Shown: positions 39,698 through 49,184, counted from the stretch's first letter. The stretch: DNA of 64,000 bases from Shewanella mangrovisoli (GCF_019457635.1 NZ_CP080412.1:2356001-2420000); one strand, 5' to 3'. Made by a program: numbers and translations. Notes: generated by a model from the sequence alone, not told the origin.

Positions 39698-40699
39698 ATG
39701 ATAAGAGCAACAAACAGCCCCCTAGTCGAGCAACGCGCCGATCCCTTTGTGTACCGACATAGCGACGGTTATTACTACTTTACGGGCTCTGTTCCGACCT
39801 ACGATCGGATCGAACTGCGTAAATCCAAGACCTTAGATGGCTTGAAAGACGCCCAAACCTTCGACATCTGGTTTAAACACCCAAGCGGCCCGATGAGCCG
39901 CCACGTATGGGCGCCCGAGATCCATTATCTCGACGGCAAATGGTACATCTACTTTGCGGCCAGCGAAGAGGAAAATATTTGGGCCCTGCGCCCCTATGTG
40001 CTTGAGTGCCAAGGGCAAGATCCCTTGAATGATGAATGGATTGAACTTGGTATGATGCAGGCGGCCGATGGTGATAATAAGTCATTTATCGACTTTTCCT
40101 TAGATGCGACCATTTTCGAAAACAACGGTAAGCGTTACTTCTGCTGGGCGGAGAAAACCGGTGGACAATTTGCGGCATCCAACCTGTATCTTGCGGAAAT
40201 GGCATCGCCCATCAAGTTAAAGACGGCGCAATTTATGCTCACCACCCCAGATTACGATTGGGAGCGCGTCGATTTTTGGGTTAACGAAGGGCCTGCAGTG
40301 CTAAAACACCAGGGTAAAATCTTCATTACTTTCTCGGCCAGTGCGACAGGTGCTTGTTATTGCATGGGTTATATGGAGGCCGATGAGCATGCTGATCTGC
40401 TCGATCGTAACTCTTGGAAGAAAACCCGCCAGCCAGTGCTGTGCACTGATGTCGACAAGCAAATCTTCGGCCCAGGCCATAACAGTTTCACCGTGGCAGA
40501 AGATGGCGTAACGCCCATCTGTGTTTACCATGCCCGTGATTATGAACATGCGGTGGGCGATCCTAGCGTGGTGCCAAAGACAGATACCCGTCCATTAGCG
40601 CAAATTATTAAAGATCCACTCTATGATCCCAATCGCCATGCGCGAACGTTAGCGGTGTCATTTGATGAGAGCGGGCGACCCTTGTTTAACCTCTACTAA
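39698..40699 (+). CDS. cytoplasmic GH43 enzyme (GH43_26-like)
   Basis: The 333-residue protein is a close paralogue of the preceding gene, with EQRADPFVYR, FSLDATIF, VNEGPAVL and IFGPGHNSF as matching motifs. It starts MIRATNSPLVEQ, with no signal peptide or membrane segment. It would cleave imported arabino-oligosaccharides in the cytoplasm to L-arabinose. This fits oligosaccharide uptake by the neighbouring transporters. The ribosome site is poor (AGACAGGTTTTCC). A terminator follows at 40769. Confidence 0.87.
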   Translation: MIRATNSPLVEQRADPFVYRHSDGYYYFTGSVPTYDRIELRKSKTLDGLKDAQTFDIWFKHPSGPMSRHVWAPEIHYLDGKWYIYFAASEEENIWALRPYVLECQGQDPLNDEWIELGMMQAADGDNKSFIDFSLDATIFENNGKRYFCWAEKTGGQFAASNLYLAEMASPIKLKTAQFMLTTPDYDWERVDFWVNEGPAVLKHQGKIFITFSASATGACYCMGYMEADEHADLLDRNSWKKTRQPVLCTDVDKQIFGPGHNSFTVAEDGVTPICVYHARDYEHAVGDPSVVPKTDTRPLAQIIKDPLYDPNRHARTLAVSFDESGRPLFNLY

Positions 40700-40701
40700 T
40701 T

Positions 40702-40784
40702 CATTTACCGCCACAAATGATTCTACAGAGGAAGGCCTAACGGCCGTCGCAGTGAAATATCGATCATCGCGGGGCATTCTTTAG
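40702..40784 (+). pseudogene. remnant of a DUF4303-like paralogue
   Basis: The frame translates as SFTATNDSTEEGLTAVAVKY and then RSSRGIL and stop. The block EEGLTAVA.KY is identical to residues of the intact gene downstream. The DNA at 40725-40763 matches 41208-41246 at about 34 of 39 bases. There is no start codon and most of the gene is missing, so this is a leftover of a duplicated gene, now ended by the operon terminator. Confidence 0.6.
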
Positions 40785-40799
40785 CAGCCCCGCTTTTTT
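40769..40799 (+). terminator. terminator of the araU transporter/GH43 operon
   Basis: GCGGGGC (40769-40775) and GCCCCGC (40787-40793) pair around an 11-nt loop and are followed by six T residues. Confidence 0.85.
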
Positions 40800-40807
40800 A
40801 TGCCCGA

Positions 40808-41017
40808 TTGAAGCGTTATTGCTTAGGTAAAGCGCTATTGTTTAGGCTCGCACGCACAACAAGCTATTCCGGTAGCTATTTCAATCACTTAACTGATTCA
40901 ACCTTTGAGCCTAATGATGCTATATTGCCGCCCGAGCATTCACATGGAGAGCAGAAGTACTGCCAGCGTGTGAAAGTGAATGTCAGTGATGATGATTTTG
41001 CCAAGATCGAGGAGTAG
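40808..41017 (+). CDS. doubtful ORF, possible remnant of a gene 3' end
   Basis: The 69-residue frame has a mixed composition: a cysteine/arginine-rich front and a back half (NDAILPPEHSHGEQKYCQRV, then KVNVSDDDFAKIEE) that looks like a real protein tail. There is no ribosome site before its ATG and a terminator lies just upstream. The stop is 4 bp before the next gene, typical of an operon partner. I see a likely truncated partner of the DUF4303-like gene; function unknown. Confidence 0.3.
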   Translation: MKRYCLGKALLFRLARTTSYSGSYFNHLTDSTFEPNDAILPPEHSHGEQKYCQRVKVNVSDDDFAKIEE

Positions 41018-41021
41018 GAAT

Positions 41022-41612
41022 ATGGCGATAAACAAGGAGAGGCTGAGTGCGAATATTGAAGCAAGAATGGAAGAGCTTGCTCAGGAACTCACTCTGGCGC
41101 TTGCGGAATATTACGATTGGTGGCTGTCAGAATATCCAGCGGAAACTGTTTACGGTTTTTGCCTATACAGCTCGCCCTTAGTGGAATATTTAGGTGTCAC
41201 CCTTTTCACCGAGGAAGGCCTGACGGCCGTCGCACAGAAATATCAAAACGATAAAAGTTTTCGGCATAAATCCCTCACACAACTTAAGCAAACGCTGCGC
41301 TGGTCAGCCTGCGACTCTCCACATCACGATGAAAATGAAGATATTTTTGAGGCGATTAACGACAAACTGCAATTGCTGCACGAAGACGCTGAGGCGCTCG
41401 AATCCGAAGCGGCATTCGATGCTTACCTTAAAGCCTTGTACGCCATATTAGTCAGGGCGCTCAATGAGGTTAAAGCCATGCGCGGGCTAAACCCGCAGGC
41501 AATATTGTTCACCGTCTGGTTTGGCGATCAAAGCGATGAAGATATCGAATATTTTGTTCGAAGTTGCAACGATGAAGATAAGGTCGCACAGTTTTATCAG
41601 CAATGGCGATAG
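41022..41612 (+). CDS. DUF4303-like protein
   Basis: The 196-residue acidic, soluble protein has no signal peptide. It contains TVYGFCLYSSPLVEYLGVTLFTEEGLTAVAQKY (in pieces) and ends with DIEYFVRSCN, patterns I associate with DUF4303. Members of that family are sometimes found near polymorphic toxins as putative immunity proteins; I see no toxin gene here. The ATG at 41022 after GAGGAGTAGGAAT is the start, although the frame opens at 40980. A fragment of a paralogue lies 300 bp upstream. Confidence 0.65.
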   Translation: MAINKERLSANIEARMEELAQELTLALAEYYDWWLSEYPAETVYGFCLYSSPLVEYLGVTLFTEEGLTAVAQKYQNDKSFRHKSLTQLKQTLRWSACDSPHHDENEDIFEAINDKLQLLHEDAEALESEAAFDAYLKALYAILVRALNEVKAMRGLNPQAILFTVWFGDQSDEDIEYFVRSCNDEDKVAQFYQQWR

Positions 41613-41796
41613 ATATTGCCTACAAAAATTTTCAACTCAATTGACTTATTTCGTCTATTACCAACAACATCCCACTCAATATTGACTGAAATGGTGACTG
41701 ATATATTGACGGCTAGTGACTGTAATTTACGGCGAATCGCATAGGGCCACCAGCAAACATTAGGTAGTGCCAAGCGCAGAATCTATGGGTAAGTGG

Positions 41797-41829
41797 ATAA
41801 AAACAAGGGAAAGCGTTTCACTTTCCCTT
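41797..41829 (-). terminator. terminator of the GH127 gene
   Basis: AAGGGAAAG and CTTTCCCTT pair around a 7-nt loop. On the minus strand GTTTTTAT follows. It lies 53 bp after the stop. Confidence 0.78.
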
Positions 41830-41881
41830 ATCTGAATCAGTGTTTTAAGCCCGAGTAACTACATGCGCTCGGGATGCTCGC

Positions 41882-44269
41882 TTACTGAGTCGAGGTTGGC
41901 TCACTTTTTAGCAGCCGCACCTCATATAAACCGCCGGCAATCGAGCCCGGTTTTGCCACAAATTTCACCCTGAAGGGCACTGTGCTATCCAACAGCATGT
42001 CGGCGGGAATAGGGTAATCGACGCTGTAAAATATCGGCCCCTTATCGGCAGGCAGAGTGACCTCGGCAAGGCGTTTATCGTTAATCAAAATGTCGAAACG
42101 TCGCCCAGCATCCAAGCCAAAGTAAGTTAAGCGCAATATGGGTCGCGGTTCACCTTTAGCATCGAGTTGATAGCTAAACCAATCCTGGGCATGGCGCCAA
42201 TGGCGATTACCATTAAGGCCCGCTTCACTCTTTGATGCCTTAAAGAAATGATCCGACTCAGGTTGCTGCTCACCTGGCTGCACACTATCTAAGGTTTGCG
42301 CCATCAGCTTGGCTTCCATTTGGGCTTTTTGAGCTAGCTTTTGCTGTTTCTGTTGCCATTCATCGGGCGCACTCTGGCCAAAATACAAGGTATAACGGCT
42401 GTCATGCAGGCGGAAGAAGGGGATCAGCGTGATGGGGCTCGCTTGATTTGTACGGGCTTTCCCCGTGGTAAATTGCAACTGACTCATGGGCTCACGGCGA
42501 ATATCGGTTAAAAAGCGGGTGCCGTCGCTGATAAAAATCGGCGCCTGACTGGGTTCGCACATAGGGCCGCTGGCAATATGCCCCATGCGACTGGCATCGC
42601 CGATAAAGTTTAAGGCTTCGTTAGCAATAGGCGCCGTTTTTGTCGCTAACACAATTGGCCCATAAAGCACTGAGTAATAGGCGGTTTTATCTGGCAGCTG
42701 CTCAAGGCTAATGTCCATAGGTAAGGTGATGGTCACGCTATCGCCCTTGCGCCAGTGCCGCGTTAAGGGAATATATTGCCCTTGAGTCGGTTTAAACCTT
42801 TGCGGCTCGCCATTAATACTCACGGTCACGTCACCCTTAGCCCATGTGGGATAGCGCAGATTGAGGGTAAAGTCCGCCTCCTGATGGATAATCATCTGCG
42901 AAGTATTGTCATCGGGGAACTGAGTTTTTTGGCTAAGGCTGATGCCTTTGGCTTTCCAGTGGACCTCAGAATCAACAAACAGGTTCACAAACAGATTGTC
43001 GTCCTCCTCGGCATAGATGAGCTCGCCGTATTTAGCATGGTTTTCGATGCCTGAGCCGACACAACACCACATACTTTCCTGCGCCGAGGAATAGACGCGG
43101 TAATGGTCTGGGCGCATTGGCGTAAAATACACTAGGCCGCCAGTTTGCGGATGCTGGGACGAGAGGATATGGTTGTAGAGTGCACGCTCGTAGTAATCGA
43201 TATAGCGTAAATCACGTTTGTTTTCATACAGTAATTTTGACAGCTTCAACATGTTGTAGGTATTGCAAGTCTCAGGCCCTTCTACCGAATCGAGCATACT
43301 GCTGAAGTCTTCACTGGGATGAAAATGCTCACGCACACTGTTGCCACCGATGGATACGGTGCGCTGGTGAACCACTTGCTGCCAAAAATAATCGGCGCTT
43401 TCTAACCATTCCTTGTTATGACTCAGCTCGGCAATACGTGCCACACCGACAATTTTAGGAATTTGTGTATTGGCATGTAGGCCCGTCAGTTTATCTTGAT
43501 GCTGCAACAGCGGTTGTAACAGGCTCTGATCCGTATAGCGATTCGCAAGATTTAAGTATTTGTTTTGACCTGTAATGCTGTACACATCCGCTAAGGTTTC
43601 ATTTAAGCCACCGTATTCGGTGCGCAGCATGAGCTGCAGCTGCTCATCACTTAGATTGCGACTTAAATCCAGCATCCAATCGGCAAAACCGACGAGCATT
43701 TTCTTCGCCGTGGGATTTTGAGTGTAAAGATAGGCATCCCGCAGGCCCGCGAATACCTTATGCACGTTATACCAAGGCACCCATGATTGGTTGAGCGTAA
43801 ACAGATCCGCTTCGATATGGCCAGCGGCGACCTGCTGCCATAGTTTGTCTCCATGGGGGACACCACCCACATAACCATTGCCATGGGCCTGTTGGCACTT
43901 TTCCAACTCGGCCACCACGTAGTTGAGTCGCTCAAGCACCGCCTGATCGCCCGTGGCGGCATACATTAGGGCCAATGCCGATAGATAATGGCCACCGATA
44001 TGGCCATCGAGGCCCGTATTTTCCCAATTGGGGTAGTTGTCGGCCGTAGTCGCAATTCCCGCTGCCTTACGGTAAGGGGCCAGTAGTCGCTCGGGATCCA
44101 TCGACATAATGTAAGCCAAATCGGTCTGCTGGGCATGCAGAAACGGCCCGGCGGTTAGGCGCACATCGTTTAGCGGAATGGGGGTAAGGCTAGCAAAGCT
44201 TGGCTGGGATACGAATGGGCAAGTTAATGGCAATAACAGGCAAAGGCCAAACAATCGGGCAGTGTTCAT
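41882..44269 (-). CDS. exported GH127 beta-L-arabinofuranosidase (DUF1680 family)
   Basis: The 795-residue protein has a signal peptide (about 1-26). Its (alpha/alpha)6 barrel opens with LNDVRLTAGPF and has the GH127 metal site: E333 and C335 in EGPETCNTYN, and C402-C403 in WCCVGSGIENHAKYGE. These correspond to Glu338, Cys340, Cys417 and Cys418 of Bifidobacterium HypBA1, where cysteine is the nucleophile with zinc. A candidate acid/base is the glutamate in VREHF. Beta-sandwich domains and a C-terminal extension follow. It would remove beta-linked arabinofuranose, unlike the alpha-acting GH43 enzymes nearby. AAGGGAG precedes the ATG. Confidence 0.9.
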   Translation of the reverse strand: MNTARLFGLCLLLPLTCPFVSQPSFASLTPIPLNDVRLTAGPFLHAQQTDLAYIMSMDPERLLAPYRKAAGIATTADNYPNWENTGLDGHIGGHYLSALALMYAATGDQAVLERLNYVVAELEKCQQAHGNGYVGGVPHGDKLWQQVAAGHIEADLFTLNQSWVPWYNVHKVFAGLRDAYLYTQNPTAKKMLVGFADWMLDLSRNLSDEQLQLMLRTEYGGLNETLADVYSITGQNKYLNLANRYTDQSLLQPLLQHQDKLTGLHANTQIPKIVGVARIAELSHNKEWLESADYFWQQVVHQRTVSIGGNSVREHFHPSEDFSSMLDSVEGPETCNTYNMLKLSKLLYENKRDLRYIDYYERALYNHILSSQHPQTGGLVYFTPMRPDHYRVYSSAQESMWCCVGSGIENHAKYGELIYAEEDDNLFVNLFVDSEVHWKAKGISLSQKTQFPDDNTSQMIIHQEADFTLNLRYPTWAKGDVTVSINGEPQRFKPTQGQYIPLTRHWRKGDSVTITLPMDISLEQLPDKTAYYSVLYGPIVLATKTAPIANEALNFIGDASRMGHIASGPMCEPSQAPIFISDGTRFLTDIRREPMSQLQFTTGKARTNQASPITLIPFFRLHDSRYTLYFGQSAPDEWQQKQQKLAQKAQMEAKLMAQTLDSVQPGEQQPESDHFFKASKSEAGLNGNRHWRHAQDWFSYQLDAKGEPRPILRLTYFGLDAGRRFDILINDKRLAEVTLPADKGPIFYSVDYPIPADMLLDSTVPFRVKFVAKPGSIAGGLYEVRLLKSEPTSTQ

Positions 44270-44332
44270 CTTGGCTCCCTTTATTATGCGGATTGGAGTT
44301 TTACGTTTGGATTAACTCAGTTAAAGCGTGAT

Positions 44333-44356
44333 AAAAAAGCCCCTGGGTAGGGGCTT
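44333..44356 (-). terminator. terminator of the GPH transporter gene
   Basis: AAGCCCCT and AGGGGCTT form a stem with a 4-nt loop. On the minus strand a T-run follows. It separates this gene from the GH127 gene downstream. Confidence 0.82.
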
Positions 44357-44376
44357 ATGGTGTTATCGCAGAAAGA

Positions 44377-45822
44377 TTACGCCGACACTTGAGGCGCAGC
44401 AGTCTTAGGCGTTACTGTCTCTGCGGTTGCAGTGCTAGAGGCAAGAGCCTTAGACGTCAGGTTGGCATCTGTTTGGCTAACATGCGCCTGTTCGGGTAAG
44501 GCCTGCTTGATTTCTTCATAAACGCGATCAGAAATCTTGTATTTGAACATCAGTAAGCCCATCAGCGCGTGGAATGCGCCAGGGATCACCGTCAGCATTA
44601 ACGAAATACCGGTCAACGCAAACTCGCTTTGGGTTTCACCGGGTTGATAGTTGAAGTATGTCAGCAGCATACCCACCACAAATCCTGCCGCGCCCATACC
44701 CGCTTTTTGGGCGAATGAGATCCCGCCAAAGGCAAGGCCAGAGACCCTGTGGCCCGTTTTGACTGTGCCATAATCCACCGACTCGGAAATCACCGACCAG
44801 AAGACCGGCGCATGTAAATCCACCACGAATGAAATCGCAAAGTAGAGTACGAAGGCCAGCACTATGTCGCCCGGCTGCACGGCAAAGAACATGATGGCGC
44901 TTAAGATCCCAACCACGATTTGGCTGTAGCGGAAGAGTTTTAGTTTGCAGTAACGCTTAGTGATCCAAGTTGAAGCGACCATCGCCAGAATGGCAGCGCC
45001 CACGCCGGTCGACAGGAATGCCGAGAGCATTTTGGCATCGCCGCCCAAGTAATAGGTGGCGTAGTAGGCTGCTACCGAGCCGCGGATCACATAGCCAATG
45101 GTGCCAATCACACAAATCGCGACTAACACTAACCATTGATCGTTTTTGAACAATAATCGCAGTTGCATGCCAACAGGCTTAGTTTCCACCTTGTAGGCCA
45201 CGCGCTCTGTGGTAGTGAAAAAACAGAATAAAAACAGTAAGGTAGCCATCAGCGCCATCACGCCCATGGCTTTTTGATAGCCCGCGGCAATGTTCTCTCC
45301 GCCCCAGGCAGACGCCAACATAGGCACGATAATGGTCACTAAAAAGGCGGCAATCTTTGCGAAGAACAAACGATAACCGTTGGCGGATAACCGCTCTTTT
45401 GGATCGTCGGTGATCACGCTGATAATCGAAATATACGGAATAGTCACAGTGGTGAAGATGATAGTGACCAGAATATAGGTCGAGTAGGCCCAGATAAGTT
45501 TGGCATTGTAATCCCAATCCGGGGTTGAGAAGGTTAAGAACACCGAAATACCAAAGGGAATCGCCATAAACAGGAAGTAGGGGCGATATCTTCCCCAGCG
45601 GGTCGTCACTTTATCGTTAATAATGCCCATTAAAGGATCGGTAATGGCATCGATAAGACGAACCAGCAGGAACAATATCCCGACATCGGCGGGTTTTAAC
45701 CCAAAAATATCGGTATAAAAGAAGGTAATAATTAACATCATTGACGAAATCACCACGTTAACGGCCATGTCCCCGGAGCCGTAACCGATCTTTTCAATGA
45801 CTGACAATTTATGAGAACTCAT
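44377..45822 (-). CDS. GPH-family sugar:cation symporter
   Basis: The 481-residue protein has twelve membrane helices and MelB-like motifs: KIGYGSGDMAVN at the N-terminus, RLIDAITDPLMGIINDK after helix 2, and RWGRYRPYF. Members carry glycosides with Na+ or H+. In this cluster arabinose or short arabino-oligosaccharides are likely substrates. About 40 Ala/Thr-rich hydrophilic residues follow the last helix. AAGGA precedes the ATG. It is divergent from the endo-arabinanase gene with a shared operator candidate. Confidence 0.87.
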   Translation of the reverse strand: MSSHKLSVIEKIGYGSGDMAVNVVISSMMLIITFFYTDIFGLKPADVGILFLLVRLIDAITDPLMGIINDKVTTRWGRYRPYFLFMAIPFGISVFLTFSTPDWDYNAKLIWAYSTYILVTIIFTTVTIPYISIISVITDDPKERLSANGYRLFFAKIAAFLVTIIVPMLASAWGGENIAAGYQKAMGVMALMATLLFLFCFFTTTERVAYKVETKPVGMQLRLLFKNDQWLVLVAICVIGTIGYVIRGSVAAYYATYYLGGDAKMLSAFLSTGVGAAILAMVASTWITKRYCKLKLFRYSQIVVGILSAIMFFAVQPGDIVLAFVLYFAISFVVDLHAPVFWSVISESVDYGTVKTGHRVSGLAFGGISFAQKAGMGAAGFVVGMLLTYFNYQPGETQSEFALTGISLMLTVIPGAFHALMGLLMFKYKISDRVYEEIKQALPEQAHVSQTDANLTSKALASSTATAETVTPKTAAPQVSA

Positions 45823-45950
45823 CAGAAATCCTTATTATATTTATTATAAACAGTGAGTTATTGTGTTACTTTGCGATTTAACGCCTCCGCAATGTTAACA
45901 CATTTTTCTCCTGTTAATTTTTTTGCATTTGATTGTTACTTCCTTGTCCT

Positions 45951-45982
45951 GATAGTATGATAACTTAATTCATCATACAATA
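45951..45982. promoter_or_regulatory. candidate AraR operator between the symporter and endo-arabinanase genes
   Basis: TTCATCATACAATA (45969-45982) matches the locus motif ATAGTAATACAATA at most 3' positions. A partial inverted copy, ATAGTATGATAA, begins at 45952. The pair lies in the 208-bp divergent control region. Confidence 0.45.
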
Positions 45983-46030
45983 GCATAATAACTATTTTGT
46001 TATATGGGATGGGGTTCATAAGGAGAATTG

Positions 46031-47101
46031 ATGCCAGCTATGAGAGTCACACCGAAAACAGCCCTAAAACGTCACCTTAAAATGCTTAATTGTGCGCTGC
46101 TAGGCGTATTGGGCACCCTAGGCCAAGTGAGTGCCAAACAGGTGAGTATTCACGATCCTGTGATGGCAAAAGAGGCCGGACAGTATTACCTCTTCAGCAC
46201 AGGTCCCGGTATTACCTATTATTCCTCAAAGGATAAAATCCATTGGGCATTGGCTGGGCGGGTATTTGAAACCGAGCCTAGCTGGGCGAAGGCGGTTGCA
46301 CCAGAGTTTAACGGCCATTTGTGGGCGCCGGATATCATTGAGCATAACGGCTTGTTTTATCTGTATTACTCAGTATCGGCCTTTGGTAAAAACACCTCGG
46401 CCATTGGCGTGACAGTCAATAAAACCCTCGACAAAAACTCAAAGGACTATCAGTGGACAGATAAGGGGATCGTTATTCAATCTGTGCCAAATCGCGATGC
46501 ATGGAACGCGATTGATCCCAATATTATTGTCGATGAACAGGGTACGCCTTGGATGAGTTTTGGTTCCTTCTGGCAAGGATTAAAACTGGTCAAGCTCAAT
46601 CCAGACTTTATCTCCATCGCCAAACCAGAGGAGTGGCACACGCTAGCCAAGTTAGAACGCCCCGCACTGCTTGGTGAAACAGAGCCAGGTCCTGCTGAAA
46701 TCGAAGCGCCTTTTATCTATAAAAAAGATGACTATTACTATCTTTTTGTCTCCTATGGCCTTTGCTGTCGTGGGGACGACAGCACTTACCACTTAGCCGT
46801 GGGCCGCGCCAAAACGGTGACCGGGCCTTACCTCGATAAAGCGGGCAAAGACATGGCGCAAGGCGGCGGTTCGGTTTTACTGCATGGCACAAAGGCTTGG
46901 CCGGGATTGGGCCATAACAGTGTTTATGCCTTCGATGGCAAAGATTACTTAGTCTTTCATGCCTACGAATCCGCCGATAATGGCTTACAAAAACTCAAGA
47001 TGGCGGAACTCAGCTGGCGCCAAGGTTGGCCAGAGGTCGATCCTAAGGCGCTCAATCAATACCAGAGCGTATTAGTTACACCCGAAGGAACAAAACAATA
47101 A
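46031..47101 (+). CDS. exported GH43 endo-arabinanase-like enzyme
   Basis: The 356-residue protein has an export signal (about 1-36, hydrophobic core LNCALLGVLGTLGQVSA). A five-blade propeller carries the triad in SIHDPVMA, NAIDPNII and EIEAPFIYK, and it has GHLWAPDI and WPGLGHNSVY. It resembles Cellvibrio Arb43A and other GH43 subfamily 5 arabinan-active enzymes, which cut alpha-1,5-arabinan. AGGAG lies 5 nt before the ATG at 46031; the TTG at 46028 is too close. Its stop overlaps the next start by one base (TAATG). Confidence 0.9.
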   Translation: MPAMRVTPKTALKRHLKMLNCALLGVLGTLGQVSAKQVSIHDPVMAKEAGQYYLFSTGPGITYYSSKDKIHWALAGRVFETEPSWAKAVAPEFNGHLWAPDIIEHNGLFYLYYSVSAFGKNTSAIGVTVNKTLDKNSKDYQWTDKGIVIQSVPNRDAWNAIDPNIIVDEQGTPWMSFGSFWQGLKLVKLNPDFISIAKPEEWHTLAKLERPALLGETEPGPAEIEAPFIYKKDDYYYLFVSYGLCCRGDDSTYHLAVGRAKTVTGPYLDKAGKDMAQGGGSVLLHGTKAWPGLGHNSVYAFDGKDYLVFHAYESADNGLQKLKMAELSWRQGWPEVDPKALNQYQSVLVTPEGTKQ

Positions 47102-49005
47102 TGACTCACACAATCAACAAACGAATGGCTACGCTTGCGCTGGCCATGGGACTTAGTGCGACCTGCTTGGGGGCAGGTAACCTACATGCCGCAGAGAGTG
47201 CGAAGGGCGCGGATGAAAACCGCATTACCGCAGCGACCTTTGCCAATCCGTTATTTCGAAATGGAGCCGATCCTTGGCTCGAATACCACAATGGTAACTA
47301 TTATCTCACCACCACCACGTGGACCTCTGAGCTGGTGATGCGTAAATCGCCCACCATTGCAGGGCTTGCCGATGCGCCAGCCCACAATATTTGGAGTGGC
47401 ACAGATAAATCCAACTGCTGTAACTTTTGGGCGTTCGAATTCCACCCTCTGCAAACTGCGCAGGGATTACGTTGGTATGTGATTTACACCTCGGGCGTGG
47501 CAGAAAACTTCGATGGCCAGCGTAACCATATCCTCGAGAGTGAAGGCAGTGACCCTATGGGGCCATACAAGTTTAAGGGCACGCCAATGCCCGACCACTG
47601 GAATATCGACGGCAGCTATTTGGAGTATAAAGGCCAGTTATATTTCCTCTGGTCCGAATGGCATGGCCAAGATCAAGTTAACTTGATTGCCAAGATGAGC
47701 AACCCTTGGACCGTCGAGGGCGAACATAAGGTGATCACAGCGCCCCTTCACGACTGGGAAAAATCAGGCTTAAACGTCAACGAAGGCCCTGAAATCATCC
47801 AGCATGAGGGCAGAACCTTCTTAGTTCACTCGGCAAGCTTTTGTAATACTGAGGATTATTCCTTAGCCGTGGTTGAACTCACCGGTGACGATCCTATGGA
47901 TCCCGCTGCATGGACTAAGTACGACAAACCTTTCTTTAGCAAAGCCAATGGCGTCTATGGCCCTGGCCACCATGGTTTCTTCAAGTCTCCCGATGGGAAA
48001 GAAGATTGGCTCATTTACCATGGCAACTCCTCAGCCTCCGACGGCTGTAGCGGCACCCGTGCGGCACGTGCTCAACCCTTTACATGGGATAACAAAGGCT
48101 TGCCTAAATTTGGCGAACCGATGGCGGATAAAAAACAACTGCCTGTCCCAAGTGGCGAGTTTGGTCCGATAACCACCCAAGTGGAAGGCGTGAAATACCG
48201 CATCGTGAGCCGTGAGGTGGGTCAATGCCTAGTGACCAATGCCAAGGGGCAGGTCAGTGTCGGTAAGTGCGAAGATGACAGCAGCCAATGGGTAATTGAC
48301 CCGAGTAACGATGGTCTATACCGCTTTGCTAATGTGGGTCAGGGAACCTTTTTAACCCAGGCTCAGTGCCAAGATGAGTCTTCAACGGCACTGAATACTG
48401 CGCCTTGGGTCGCCTCCCGTTGTCAGCGTTGGTCGGTGGATTCGACCCGTGAAGGCTGGTTCCGTTTCGCAAACGATCGCTCCACCGGCAATCTGCAGGT
48501 GAAAAACTGCAGTAAAAAGGCTGGCGCCGAGGTGATTGCCGGGGAAAACCGTGTCAGTGAATGCACCGATTGGCGGATTGAGCCAGTCTCAACATTTGCC
48601 ATAGTCAACGCCCATAGCGGCCGAGTGGTCAGCGCCGAACAATGTCAGCTTAAACCTAATGCCAATGTGGCTCAGTTTGAATACACCGGCGATGCCTGTC
48701 AGCAGTGGCAAGCCATGCCGACAACCGATGGATTTTACCGTCTACAATCCATCCAACGTTCAAACAACAAGGCGCAACAATGCCTTGTGACCAACGAAGG
48801 TAATCTGGAGCTAGGGGTTTGTACTGCAATCGACAGCGAGTTCCGTAGCGAGTTGATGCCTAATGGCTCATTAAGGCTAGTGTCCCGTAAGGGCGGTTCG
48901 TCGATGAAAGTGGCCAATGGCTCCTATGCCAATGGCGATAACATAGTGGAAGACGTGTGGAAAAACACCATTTCACAACAGTTCTATTTTAGAGAGGTGA
49001 AATAA
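47101..49005 (+). CDS. exported GH43 arabinofuranosidase with C-terminal ricin-type lectin domain
   Basis: The 634-residue protein has a signal peptide (about 1-30). A GH43 catalytic domain spans about 45-350, with NGADPWLEY, NIDGSYLEY and VNEGPEIIQ as triad motifs. The C-terminal 270 residues form repeated units with W-x-x-P/D patterns and paired cysteines (SSQWVIDPSNDG, CQRWSVDST, CTDWRIEP, CQQWQAM), as in ricin/CBM13-type carbohydrate-binding modules. The module would hold arabinan side chains. It is translationally coupled to the endo-arabinanase gene upstream and followed by a terminator. Confidence 0.87.
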   Translation: MTHTINKRMATLALAMGLSATCLGAGNLHAAESAKGADENRITAATFANPLFRNGADPWLEYHNGNYYLTTTTWTSELVMRKSPTIAGLADAPAHNIWSGTDKSNCCNFWAFEFHPLQTAQGLRWYVIYTSGVAENFDGQRNHILESEGSDPMGPYKFKGTPMPDHWNIDGSYLEYKGQLYFLWSEWHGQDQVNLIAKMSNPWTVEGEHKVITAPLHDWEKSGLNVNEGPEIIQHEGRTFLVHSASFCNTEDYSLAVVELTGDDPMDPAAWTKYDKPFFSKANGVYGPGHHGFFKSPDGKEDWLIYHGNSSASDGCSGTRAARAQPFTWDNKGLPKFGEPMADKKQLPVPSGEFGPITTQVEGVKYRIVSREVGQCLVTNAKGQVSVGKCEDDSSQWVIDPSNDGLYRFANVGQGTFLTQAQCQDESSTALNTAPWVASRCQRWSVDSTREGWFRFANDRSTGNLQVKNCSKKAGAEVIAGENRVSECTDWRIEPVSTFAIVNAHSGRVVSAEQCQLKPNANVAQFEYTGDACQQWQAMPTTDGFYRLQSIQRSNNKAQQCLVTNEGNLELGVCTAIDSEFRSELMPNGSLRLVSRKGGSSMKVANGSYANGDNIVEDVWKNTISQQFYFREVK

Positions 49006-49121
49006 TTCCTCCCTCTAAATAACTGAGCATCACCACGGCGGTGGCTAAACGCGTGCTTGTAATGTCGTTTAAGTTGAGGTCGCTTAACGGCATCTTGGTT
49101 GAGCCTTGTTTGCTCGGCACC

Positions 49122-49158
49122 AGAGCAGTAGTTGTGCTTGCAACTGCTGCTCTTTTTT
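49122..49158 (+). terminator. terminator after the GH43 pair
   Basis: AGAGCAGTAGTTG and CAACTGCTGCTCT form a stem with one mismatch and a 6-nt loop, followed by a T-run, 117 bp after the stop. Confidence 0.82.
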
Positions 49159-49184
49159 ATTCAGGCTCTTTTATCCCATGGTTT

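Larger units (their letters stand above)
40700..41021. other. 322-bp gap holding a gene remnant, a terminator and a doubtful ORF
   Basis: The gap contains a DUF4303-like gene fragment (40702-40784), a terminator (40769-40799) and an uncertain open frame (40808-41017). The final 60 bp before 41022 read like the end of a coding region (KVNVSDDDFAKIEE) followed directly by the next start. Confidence 0.5.
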
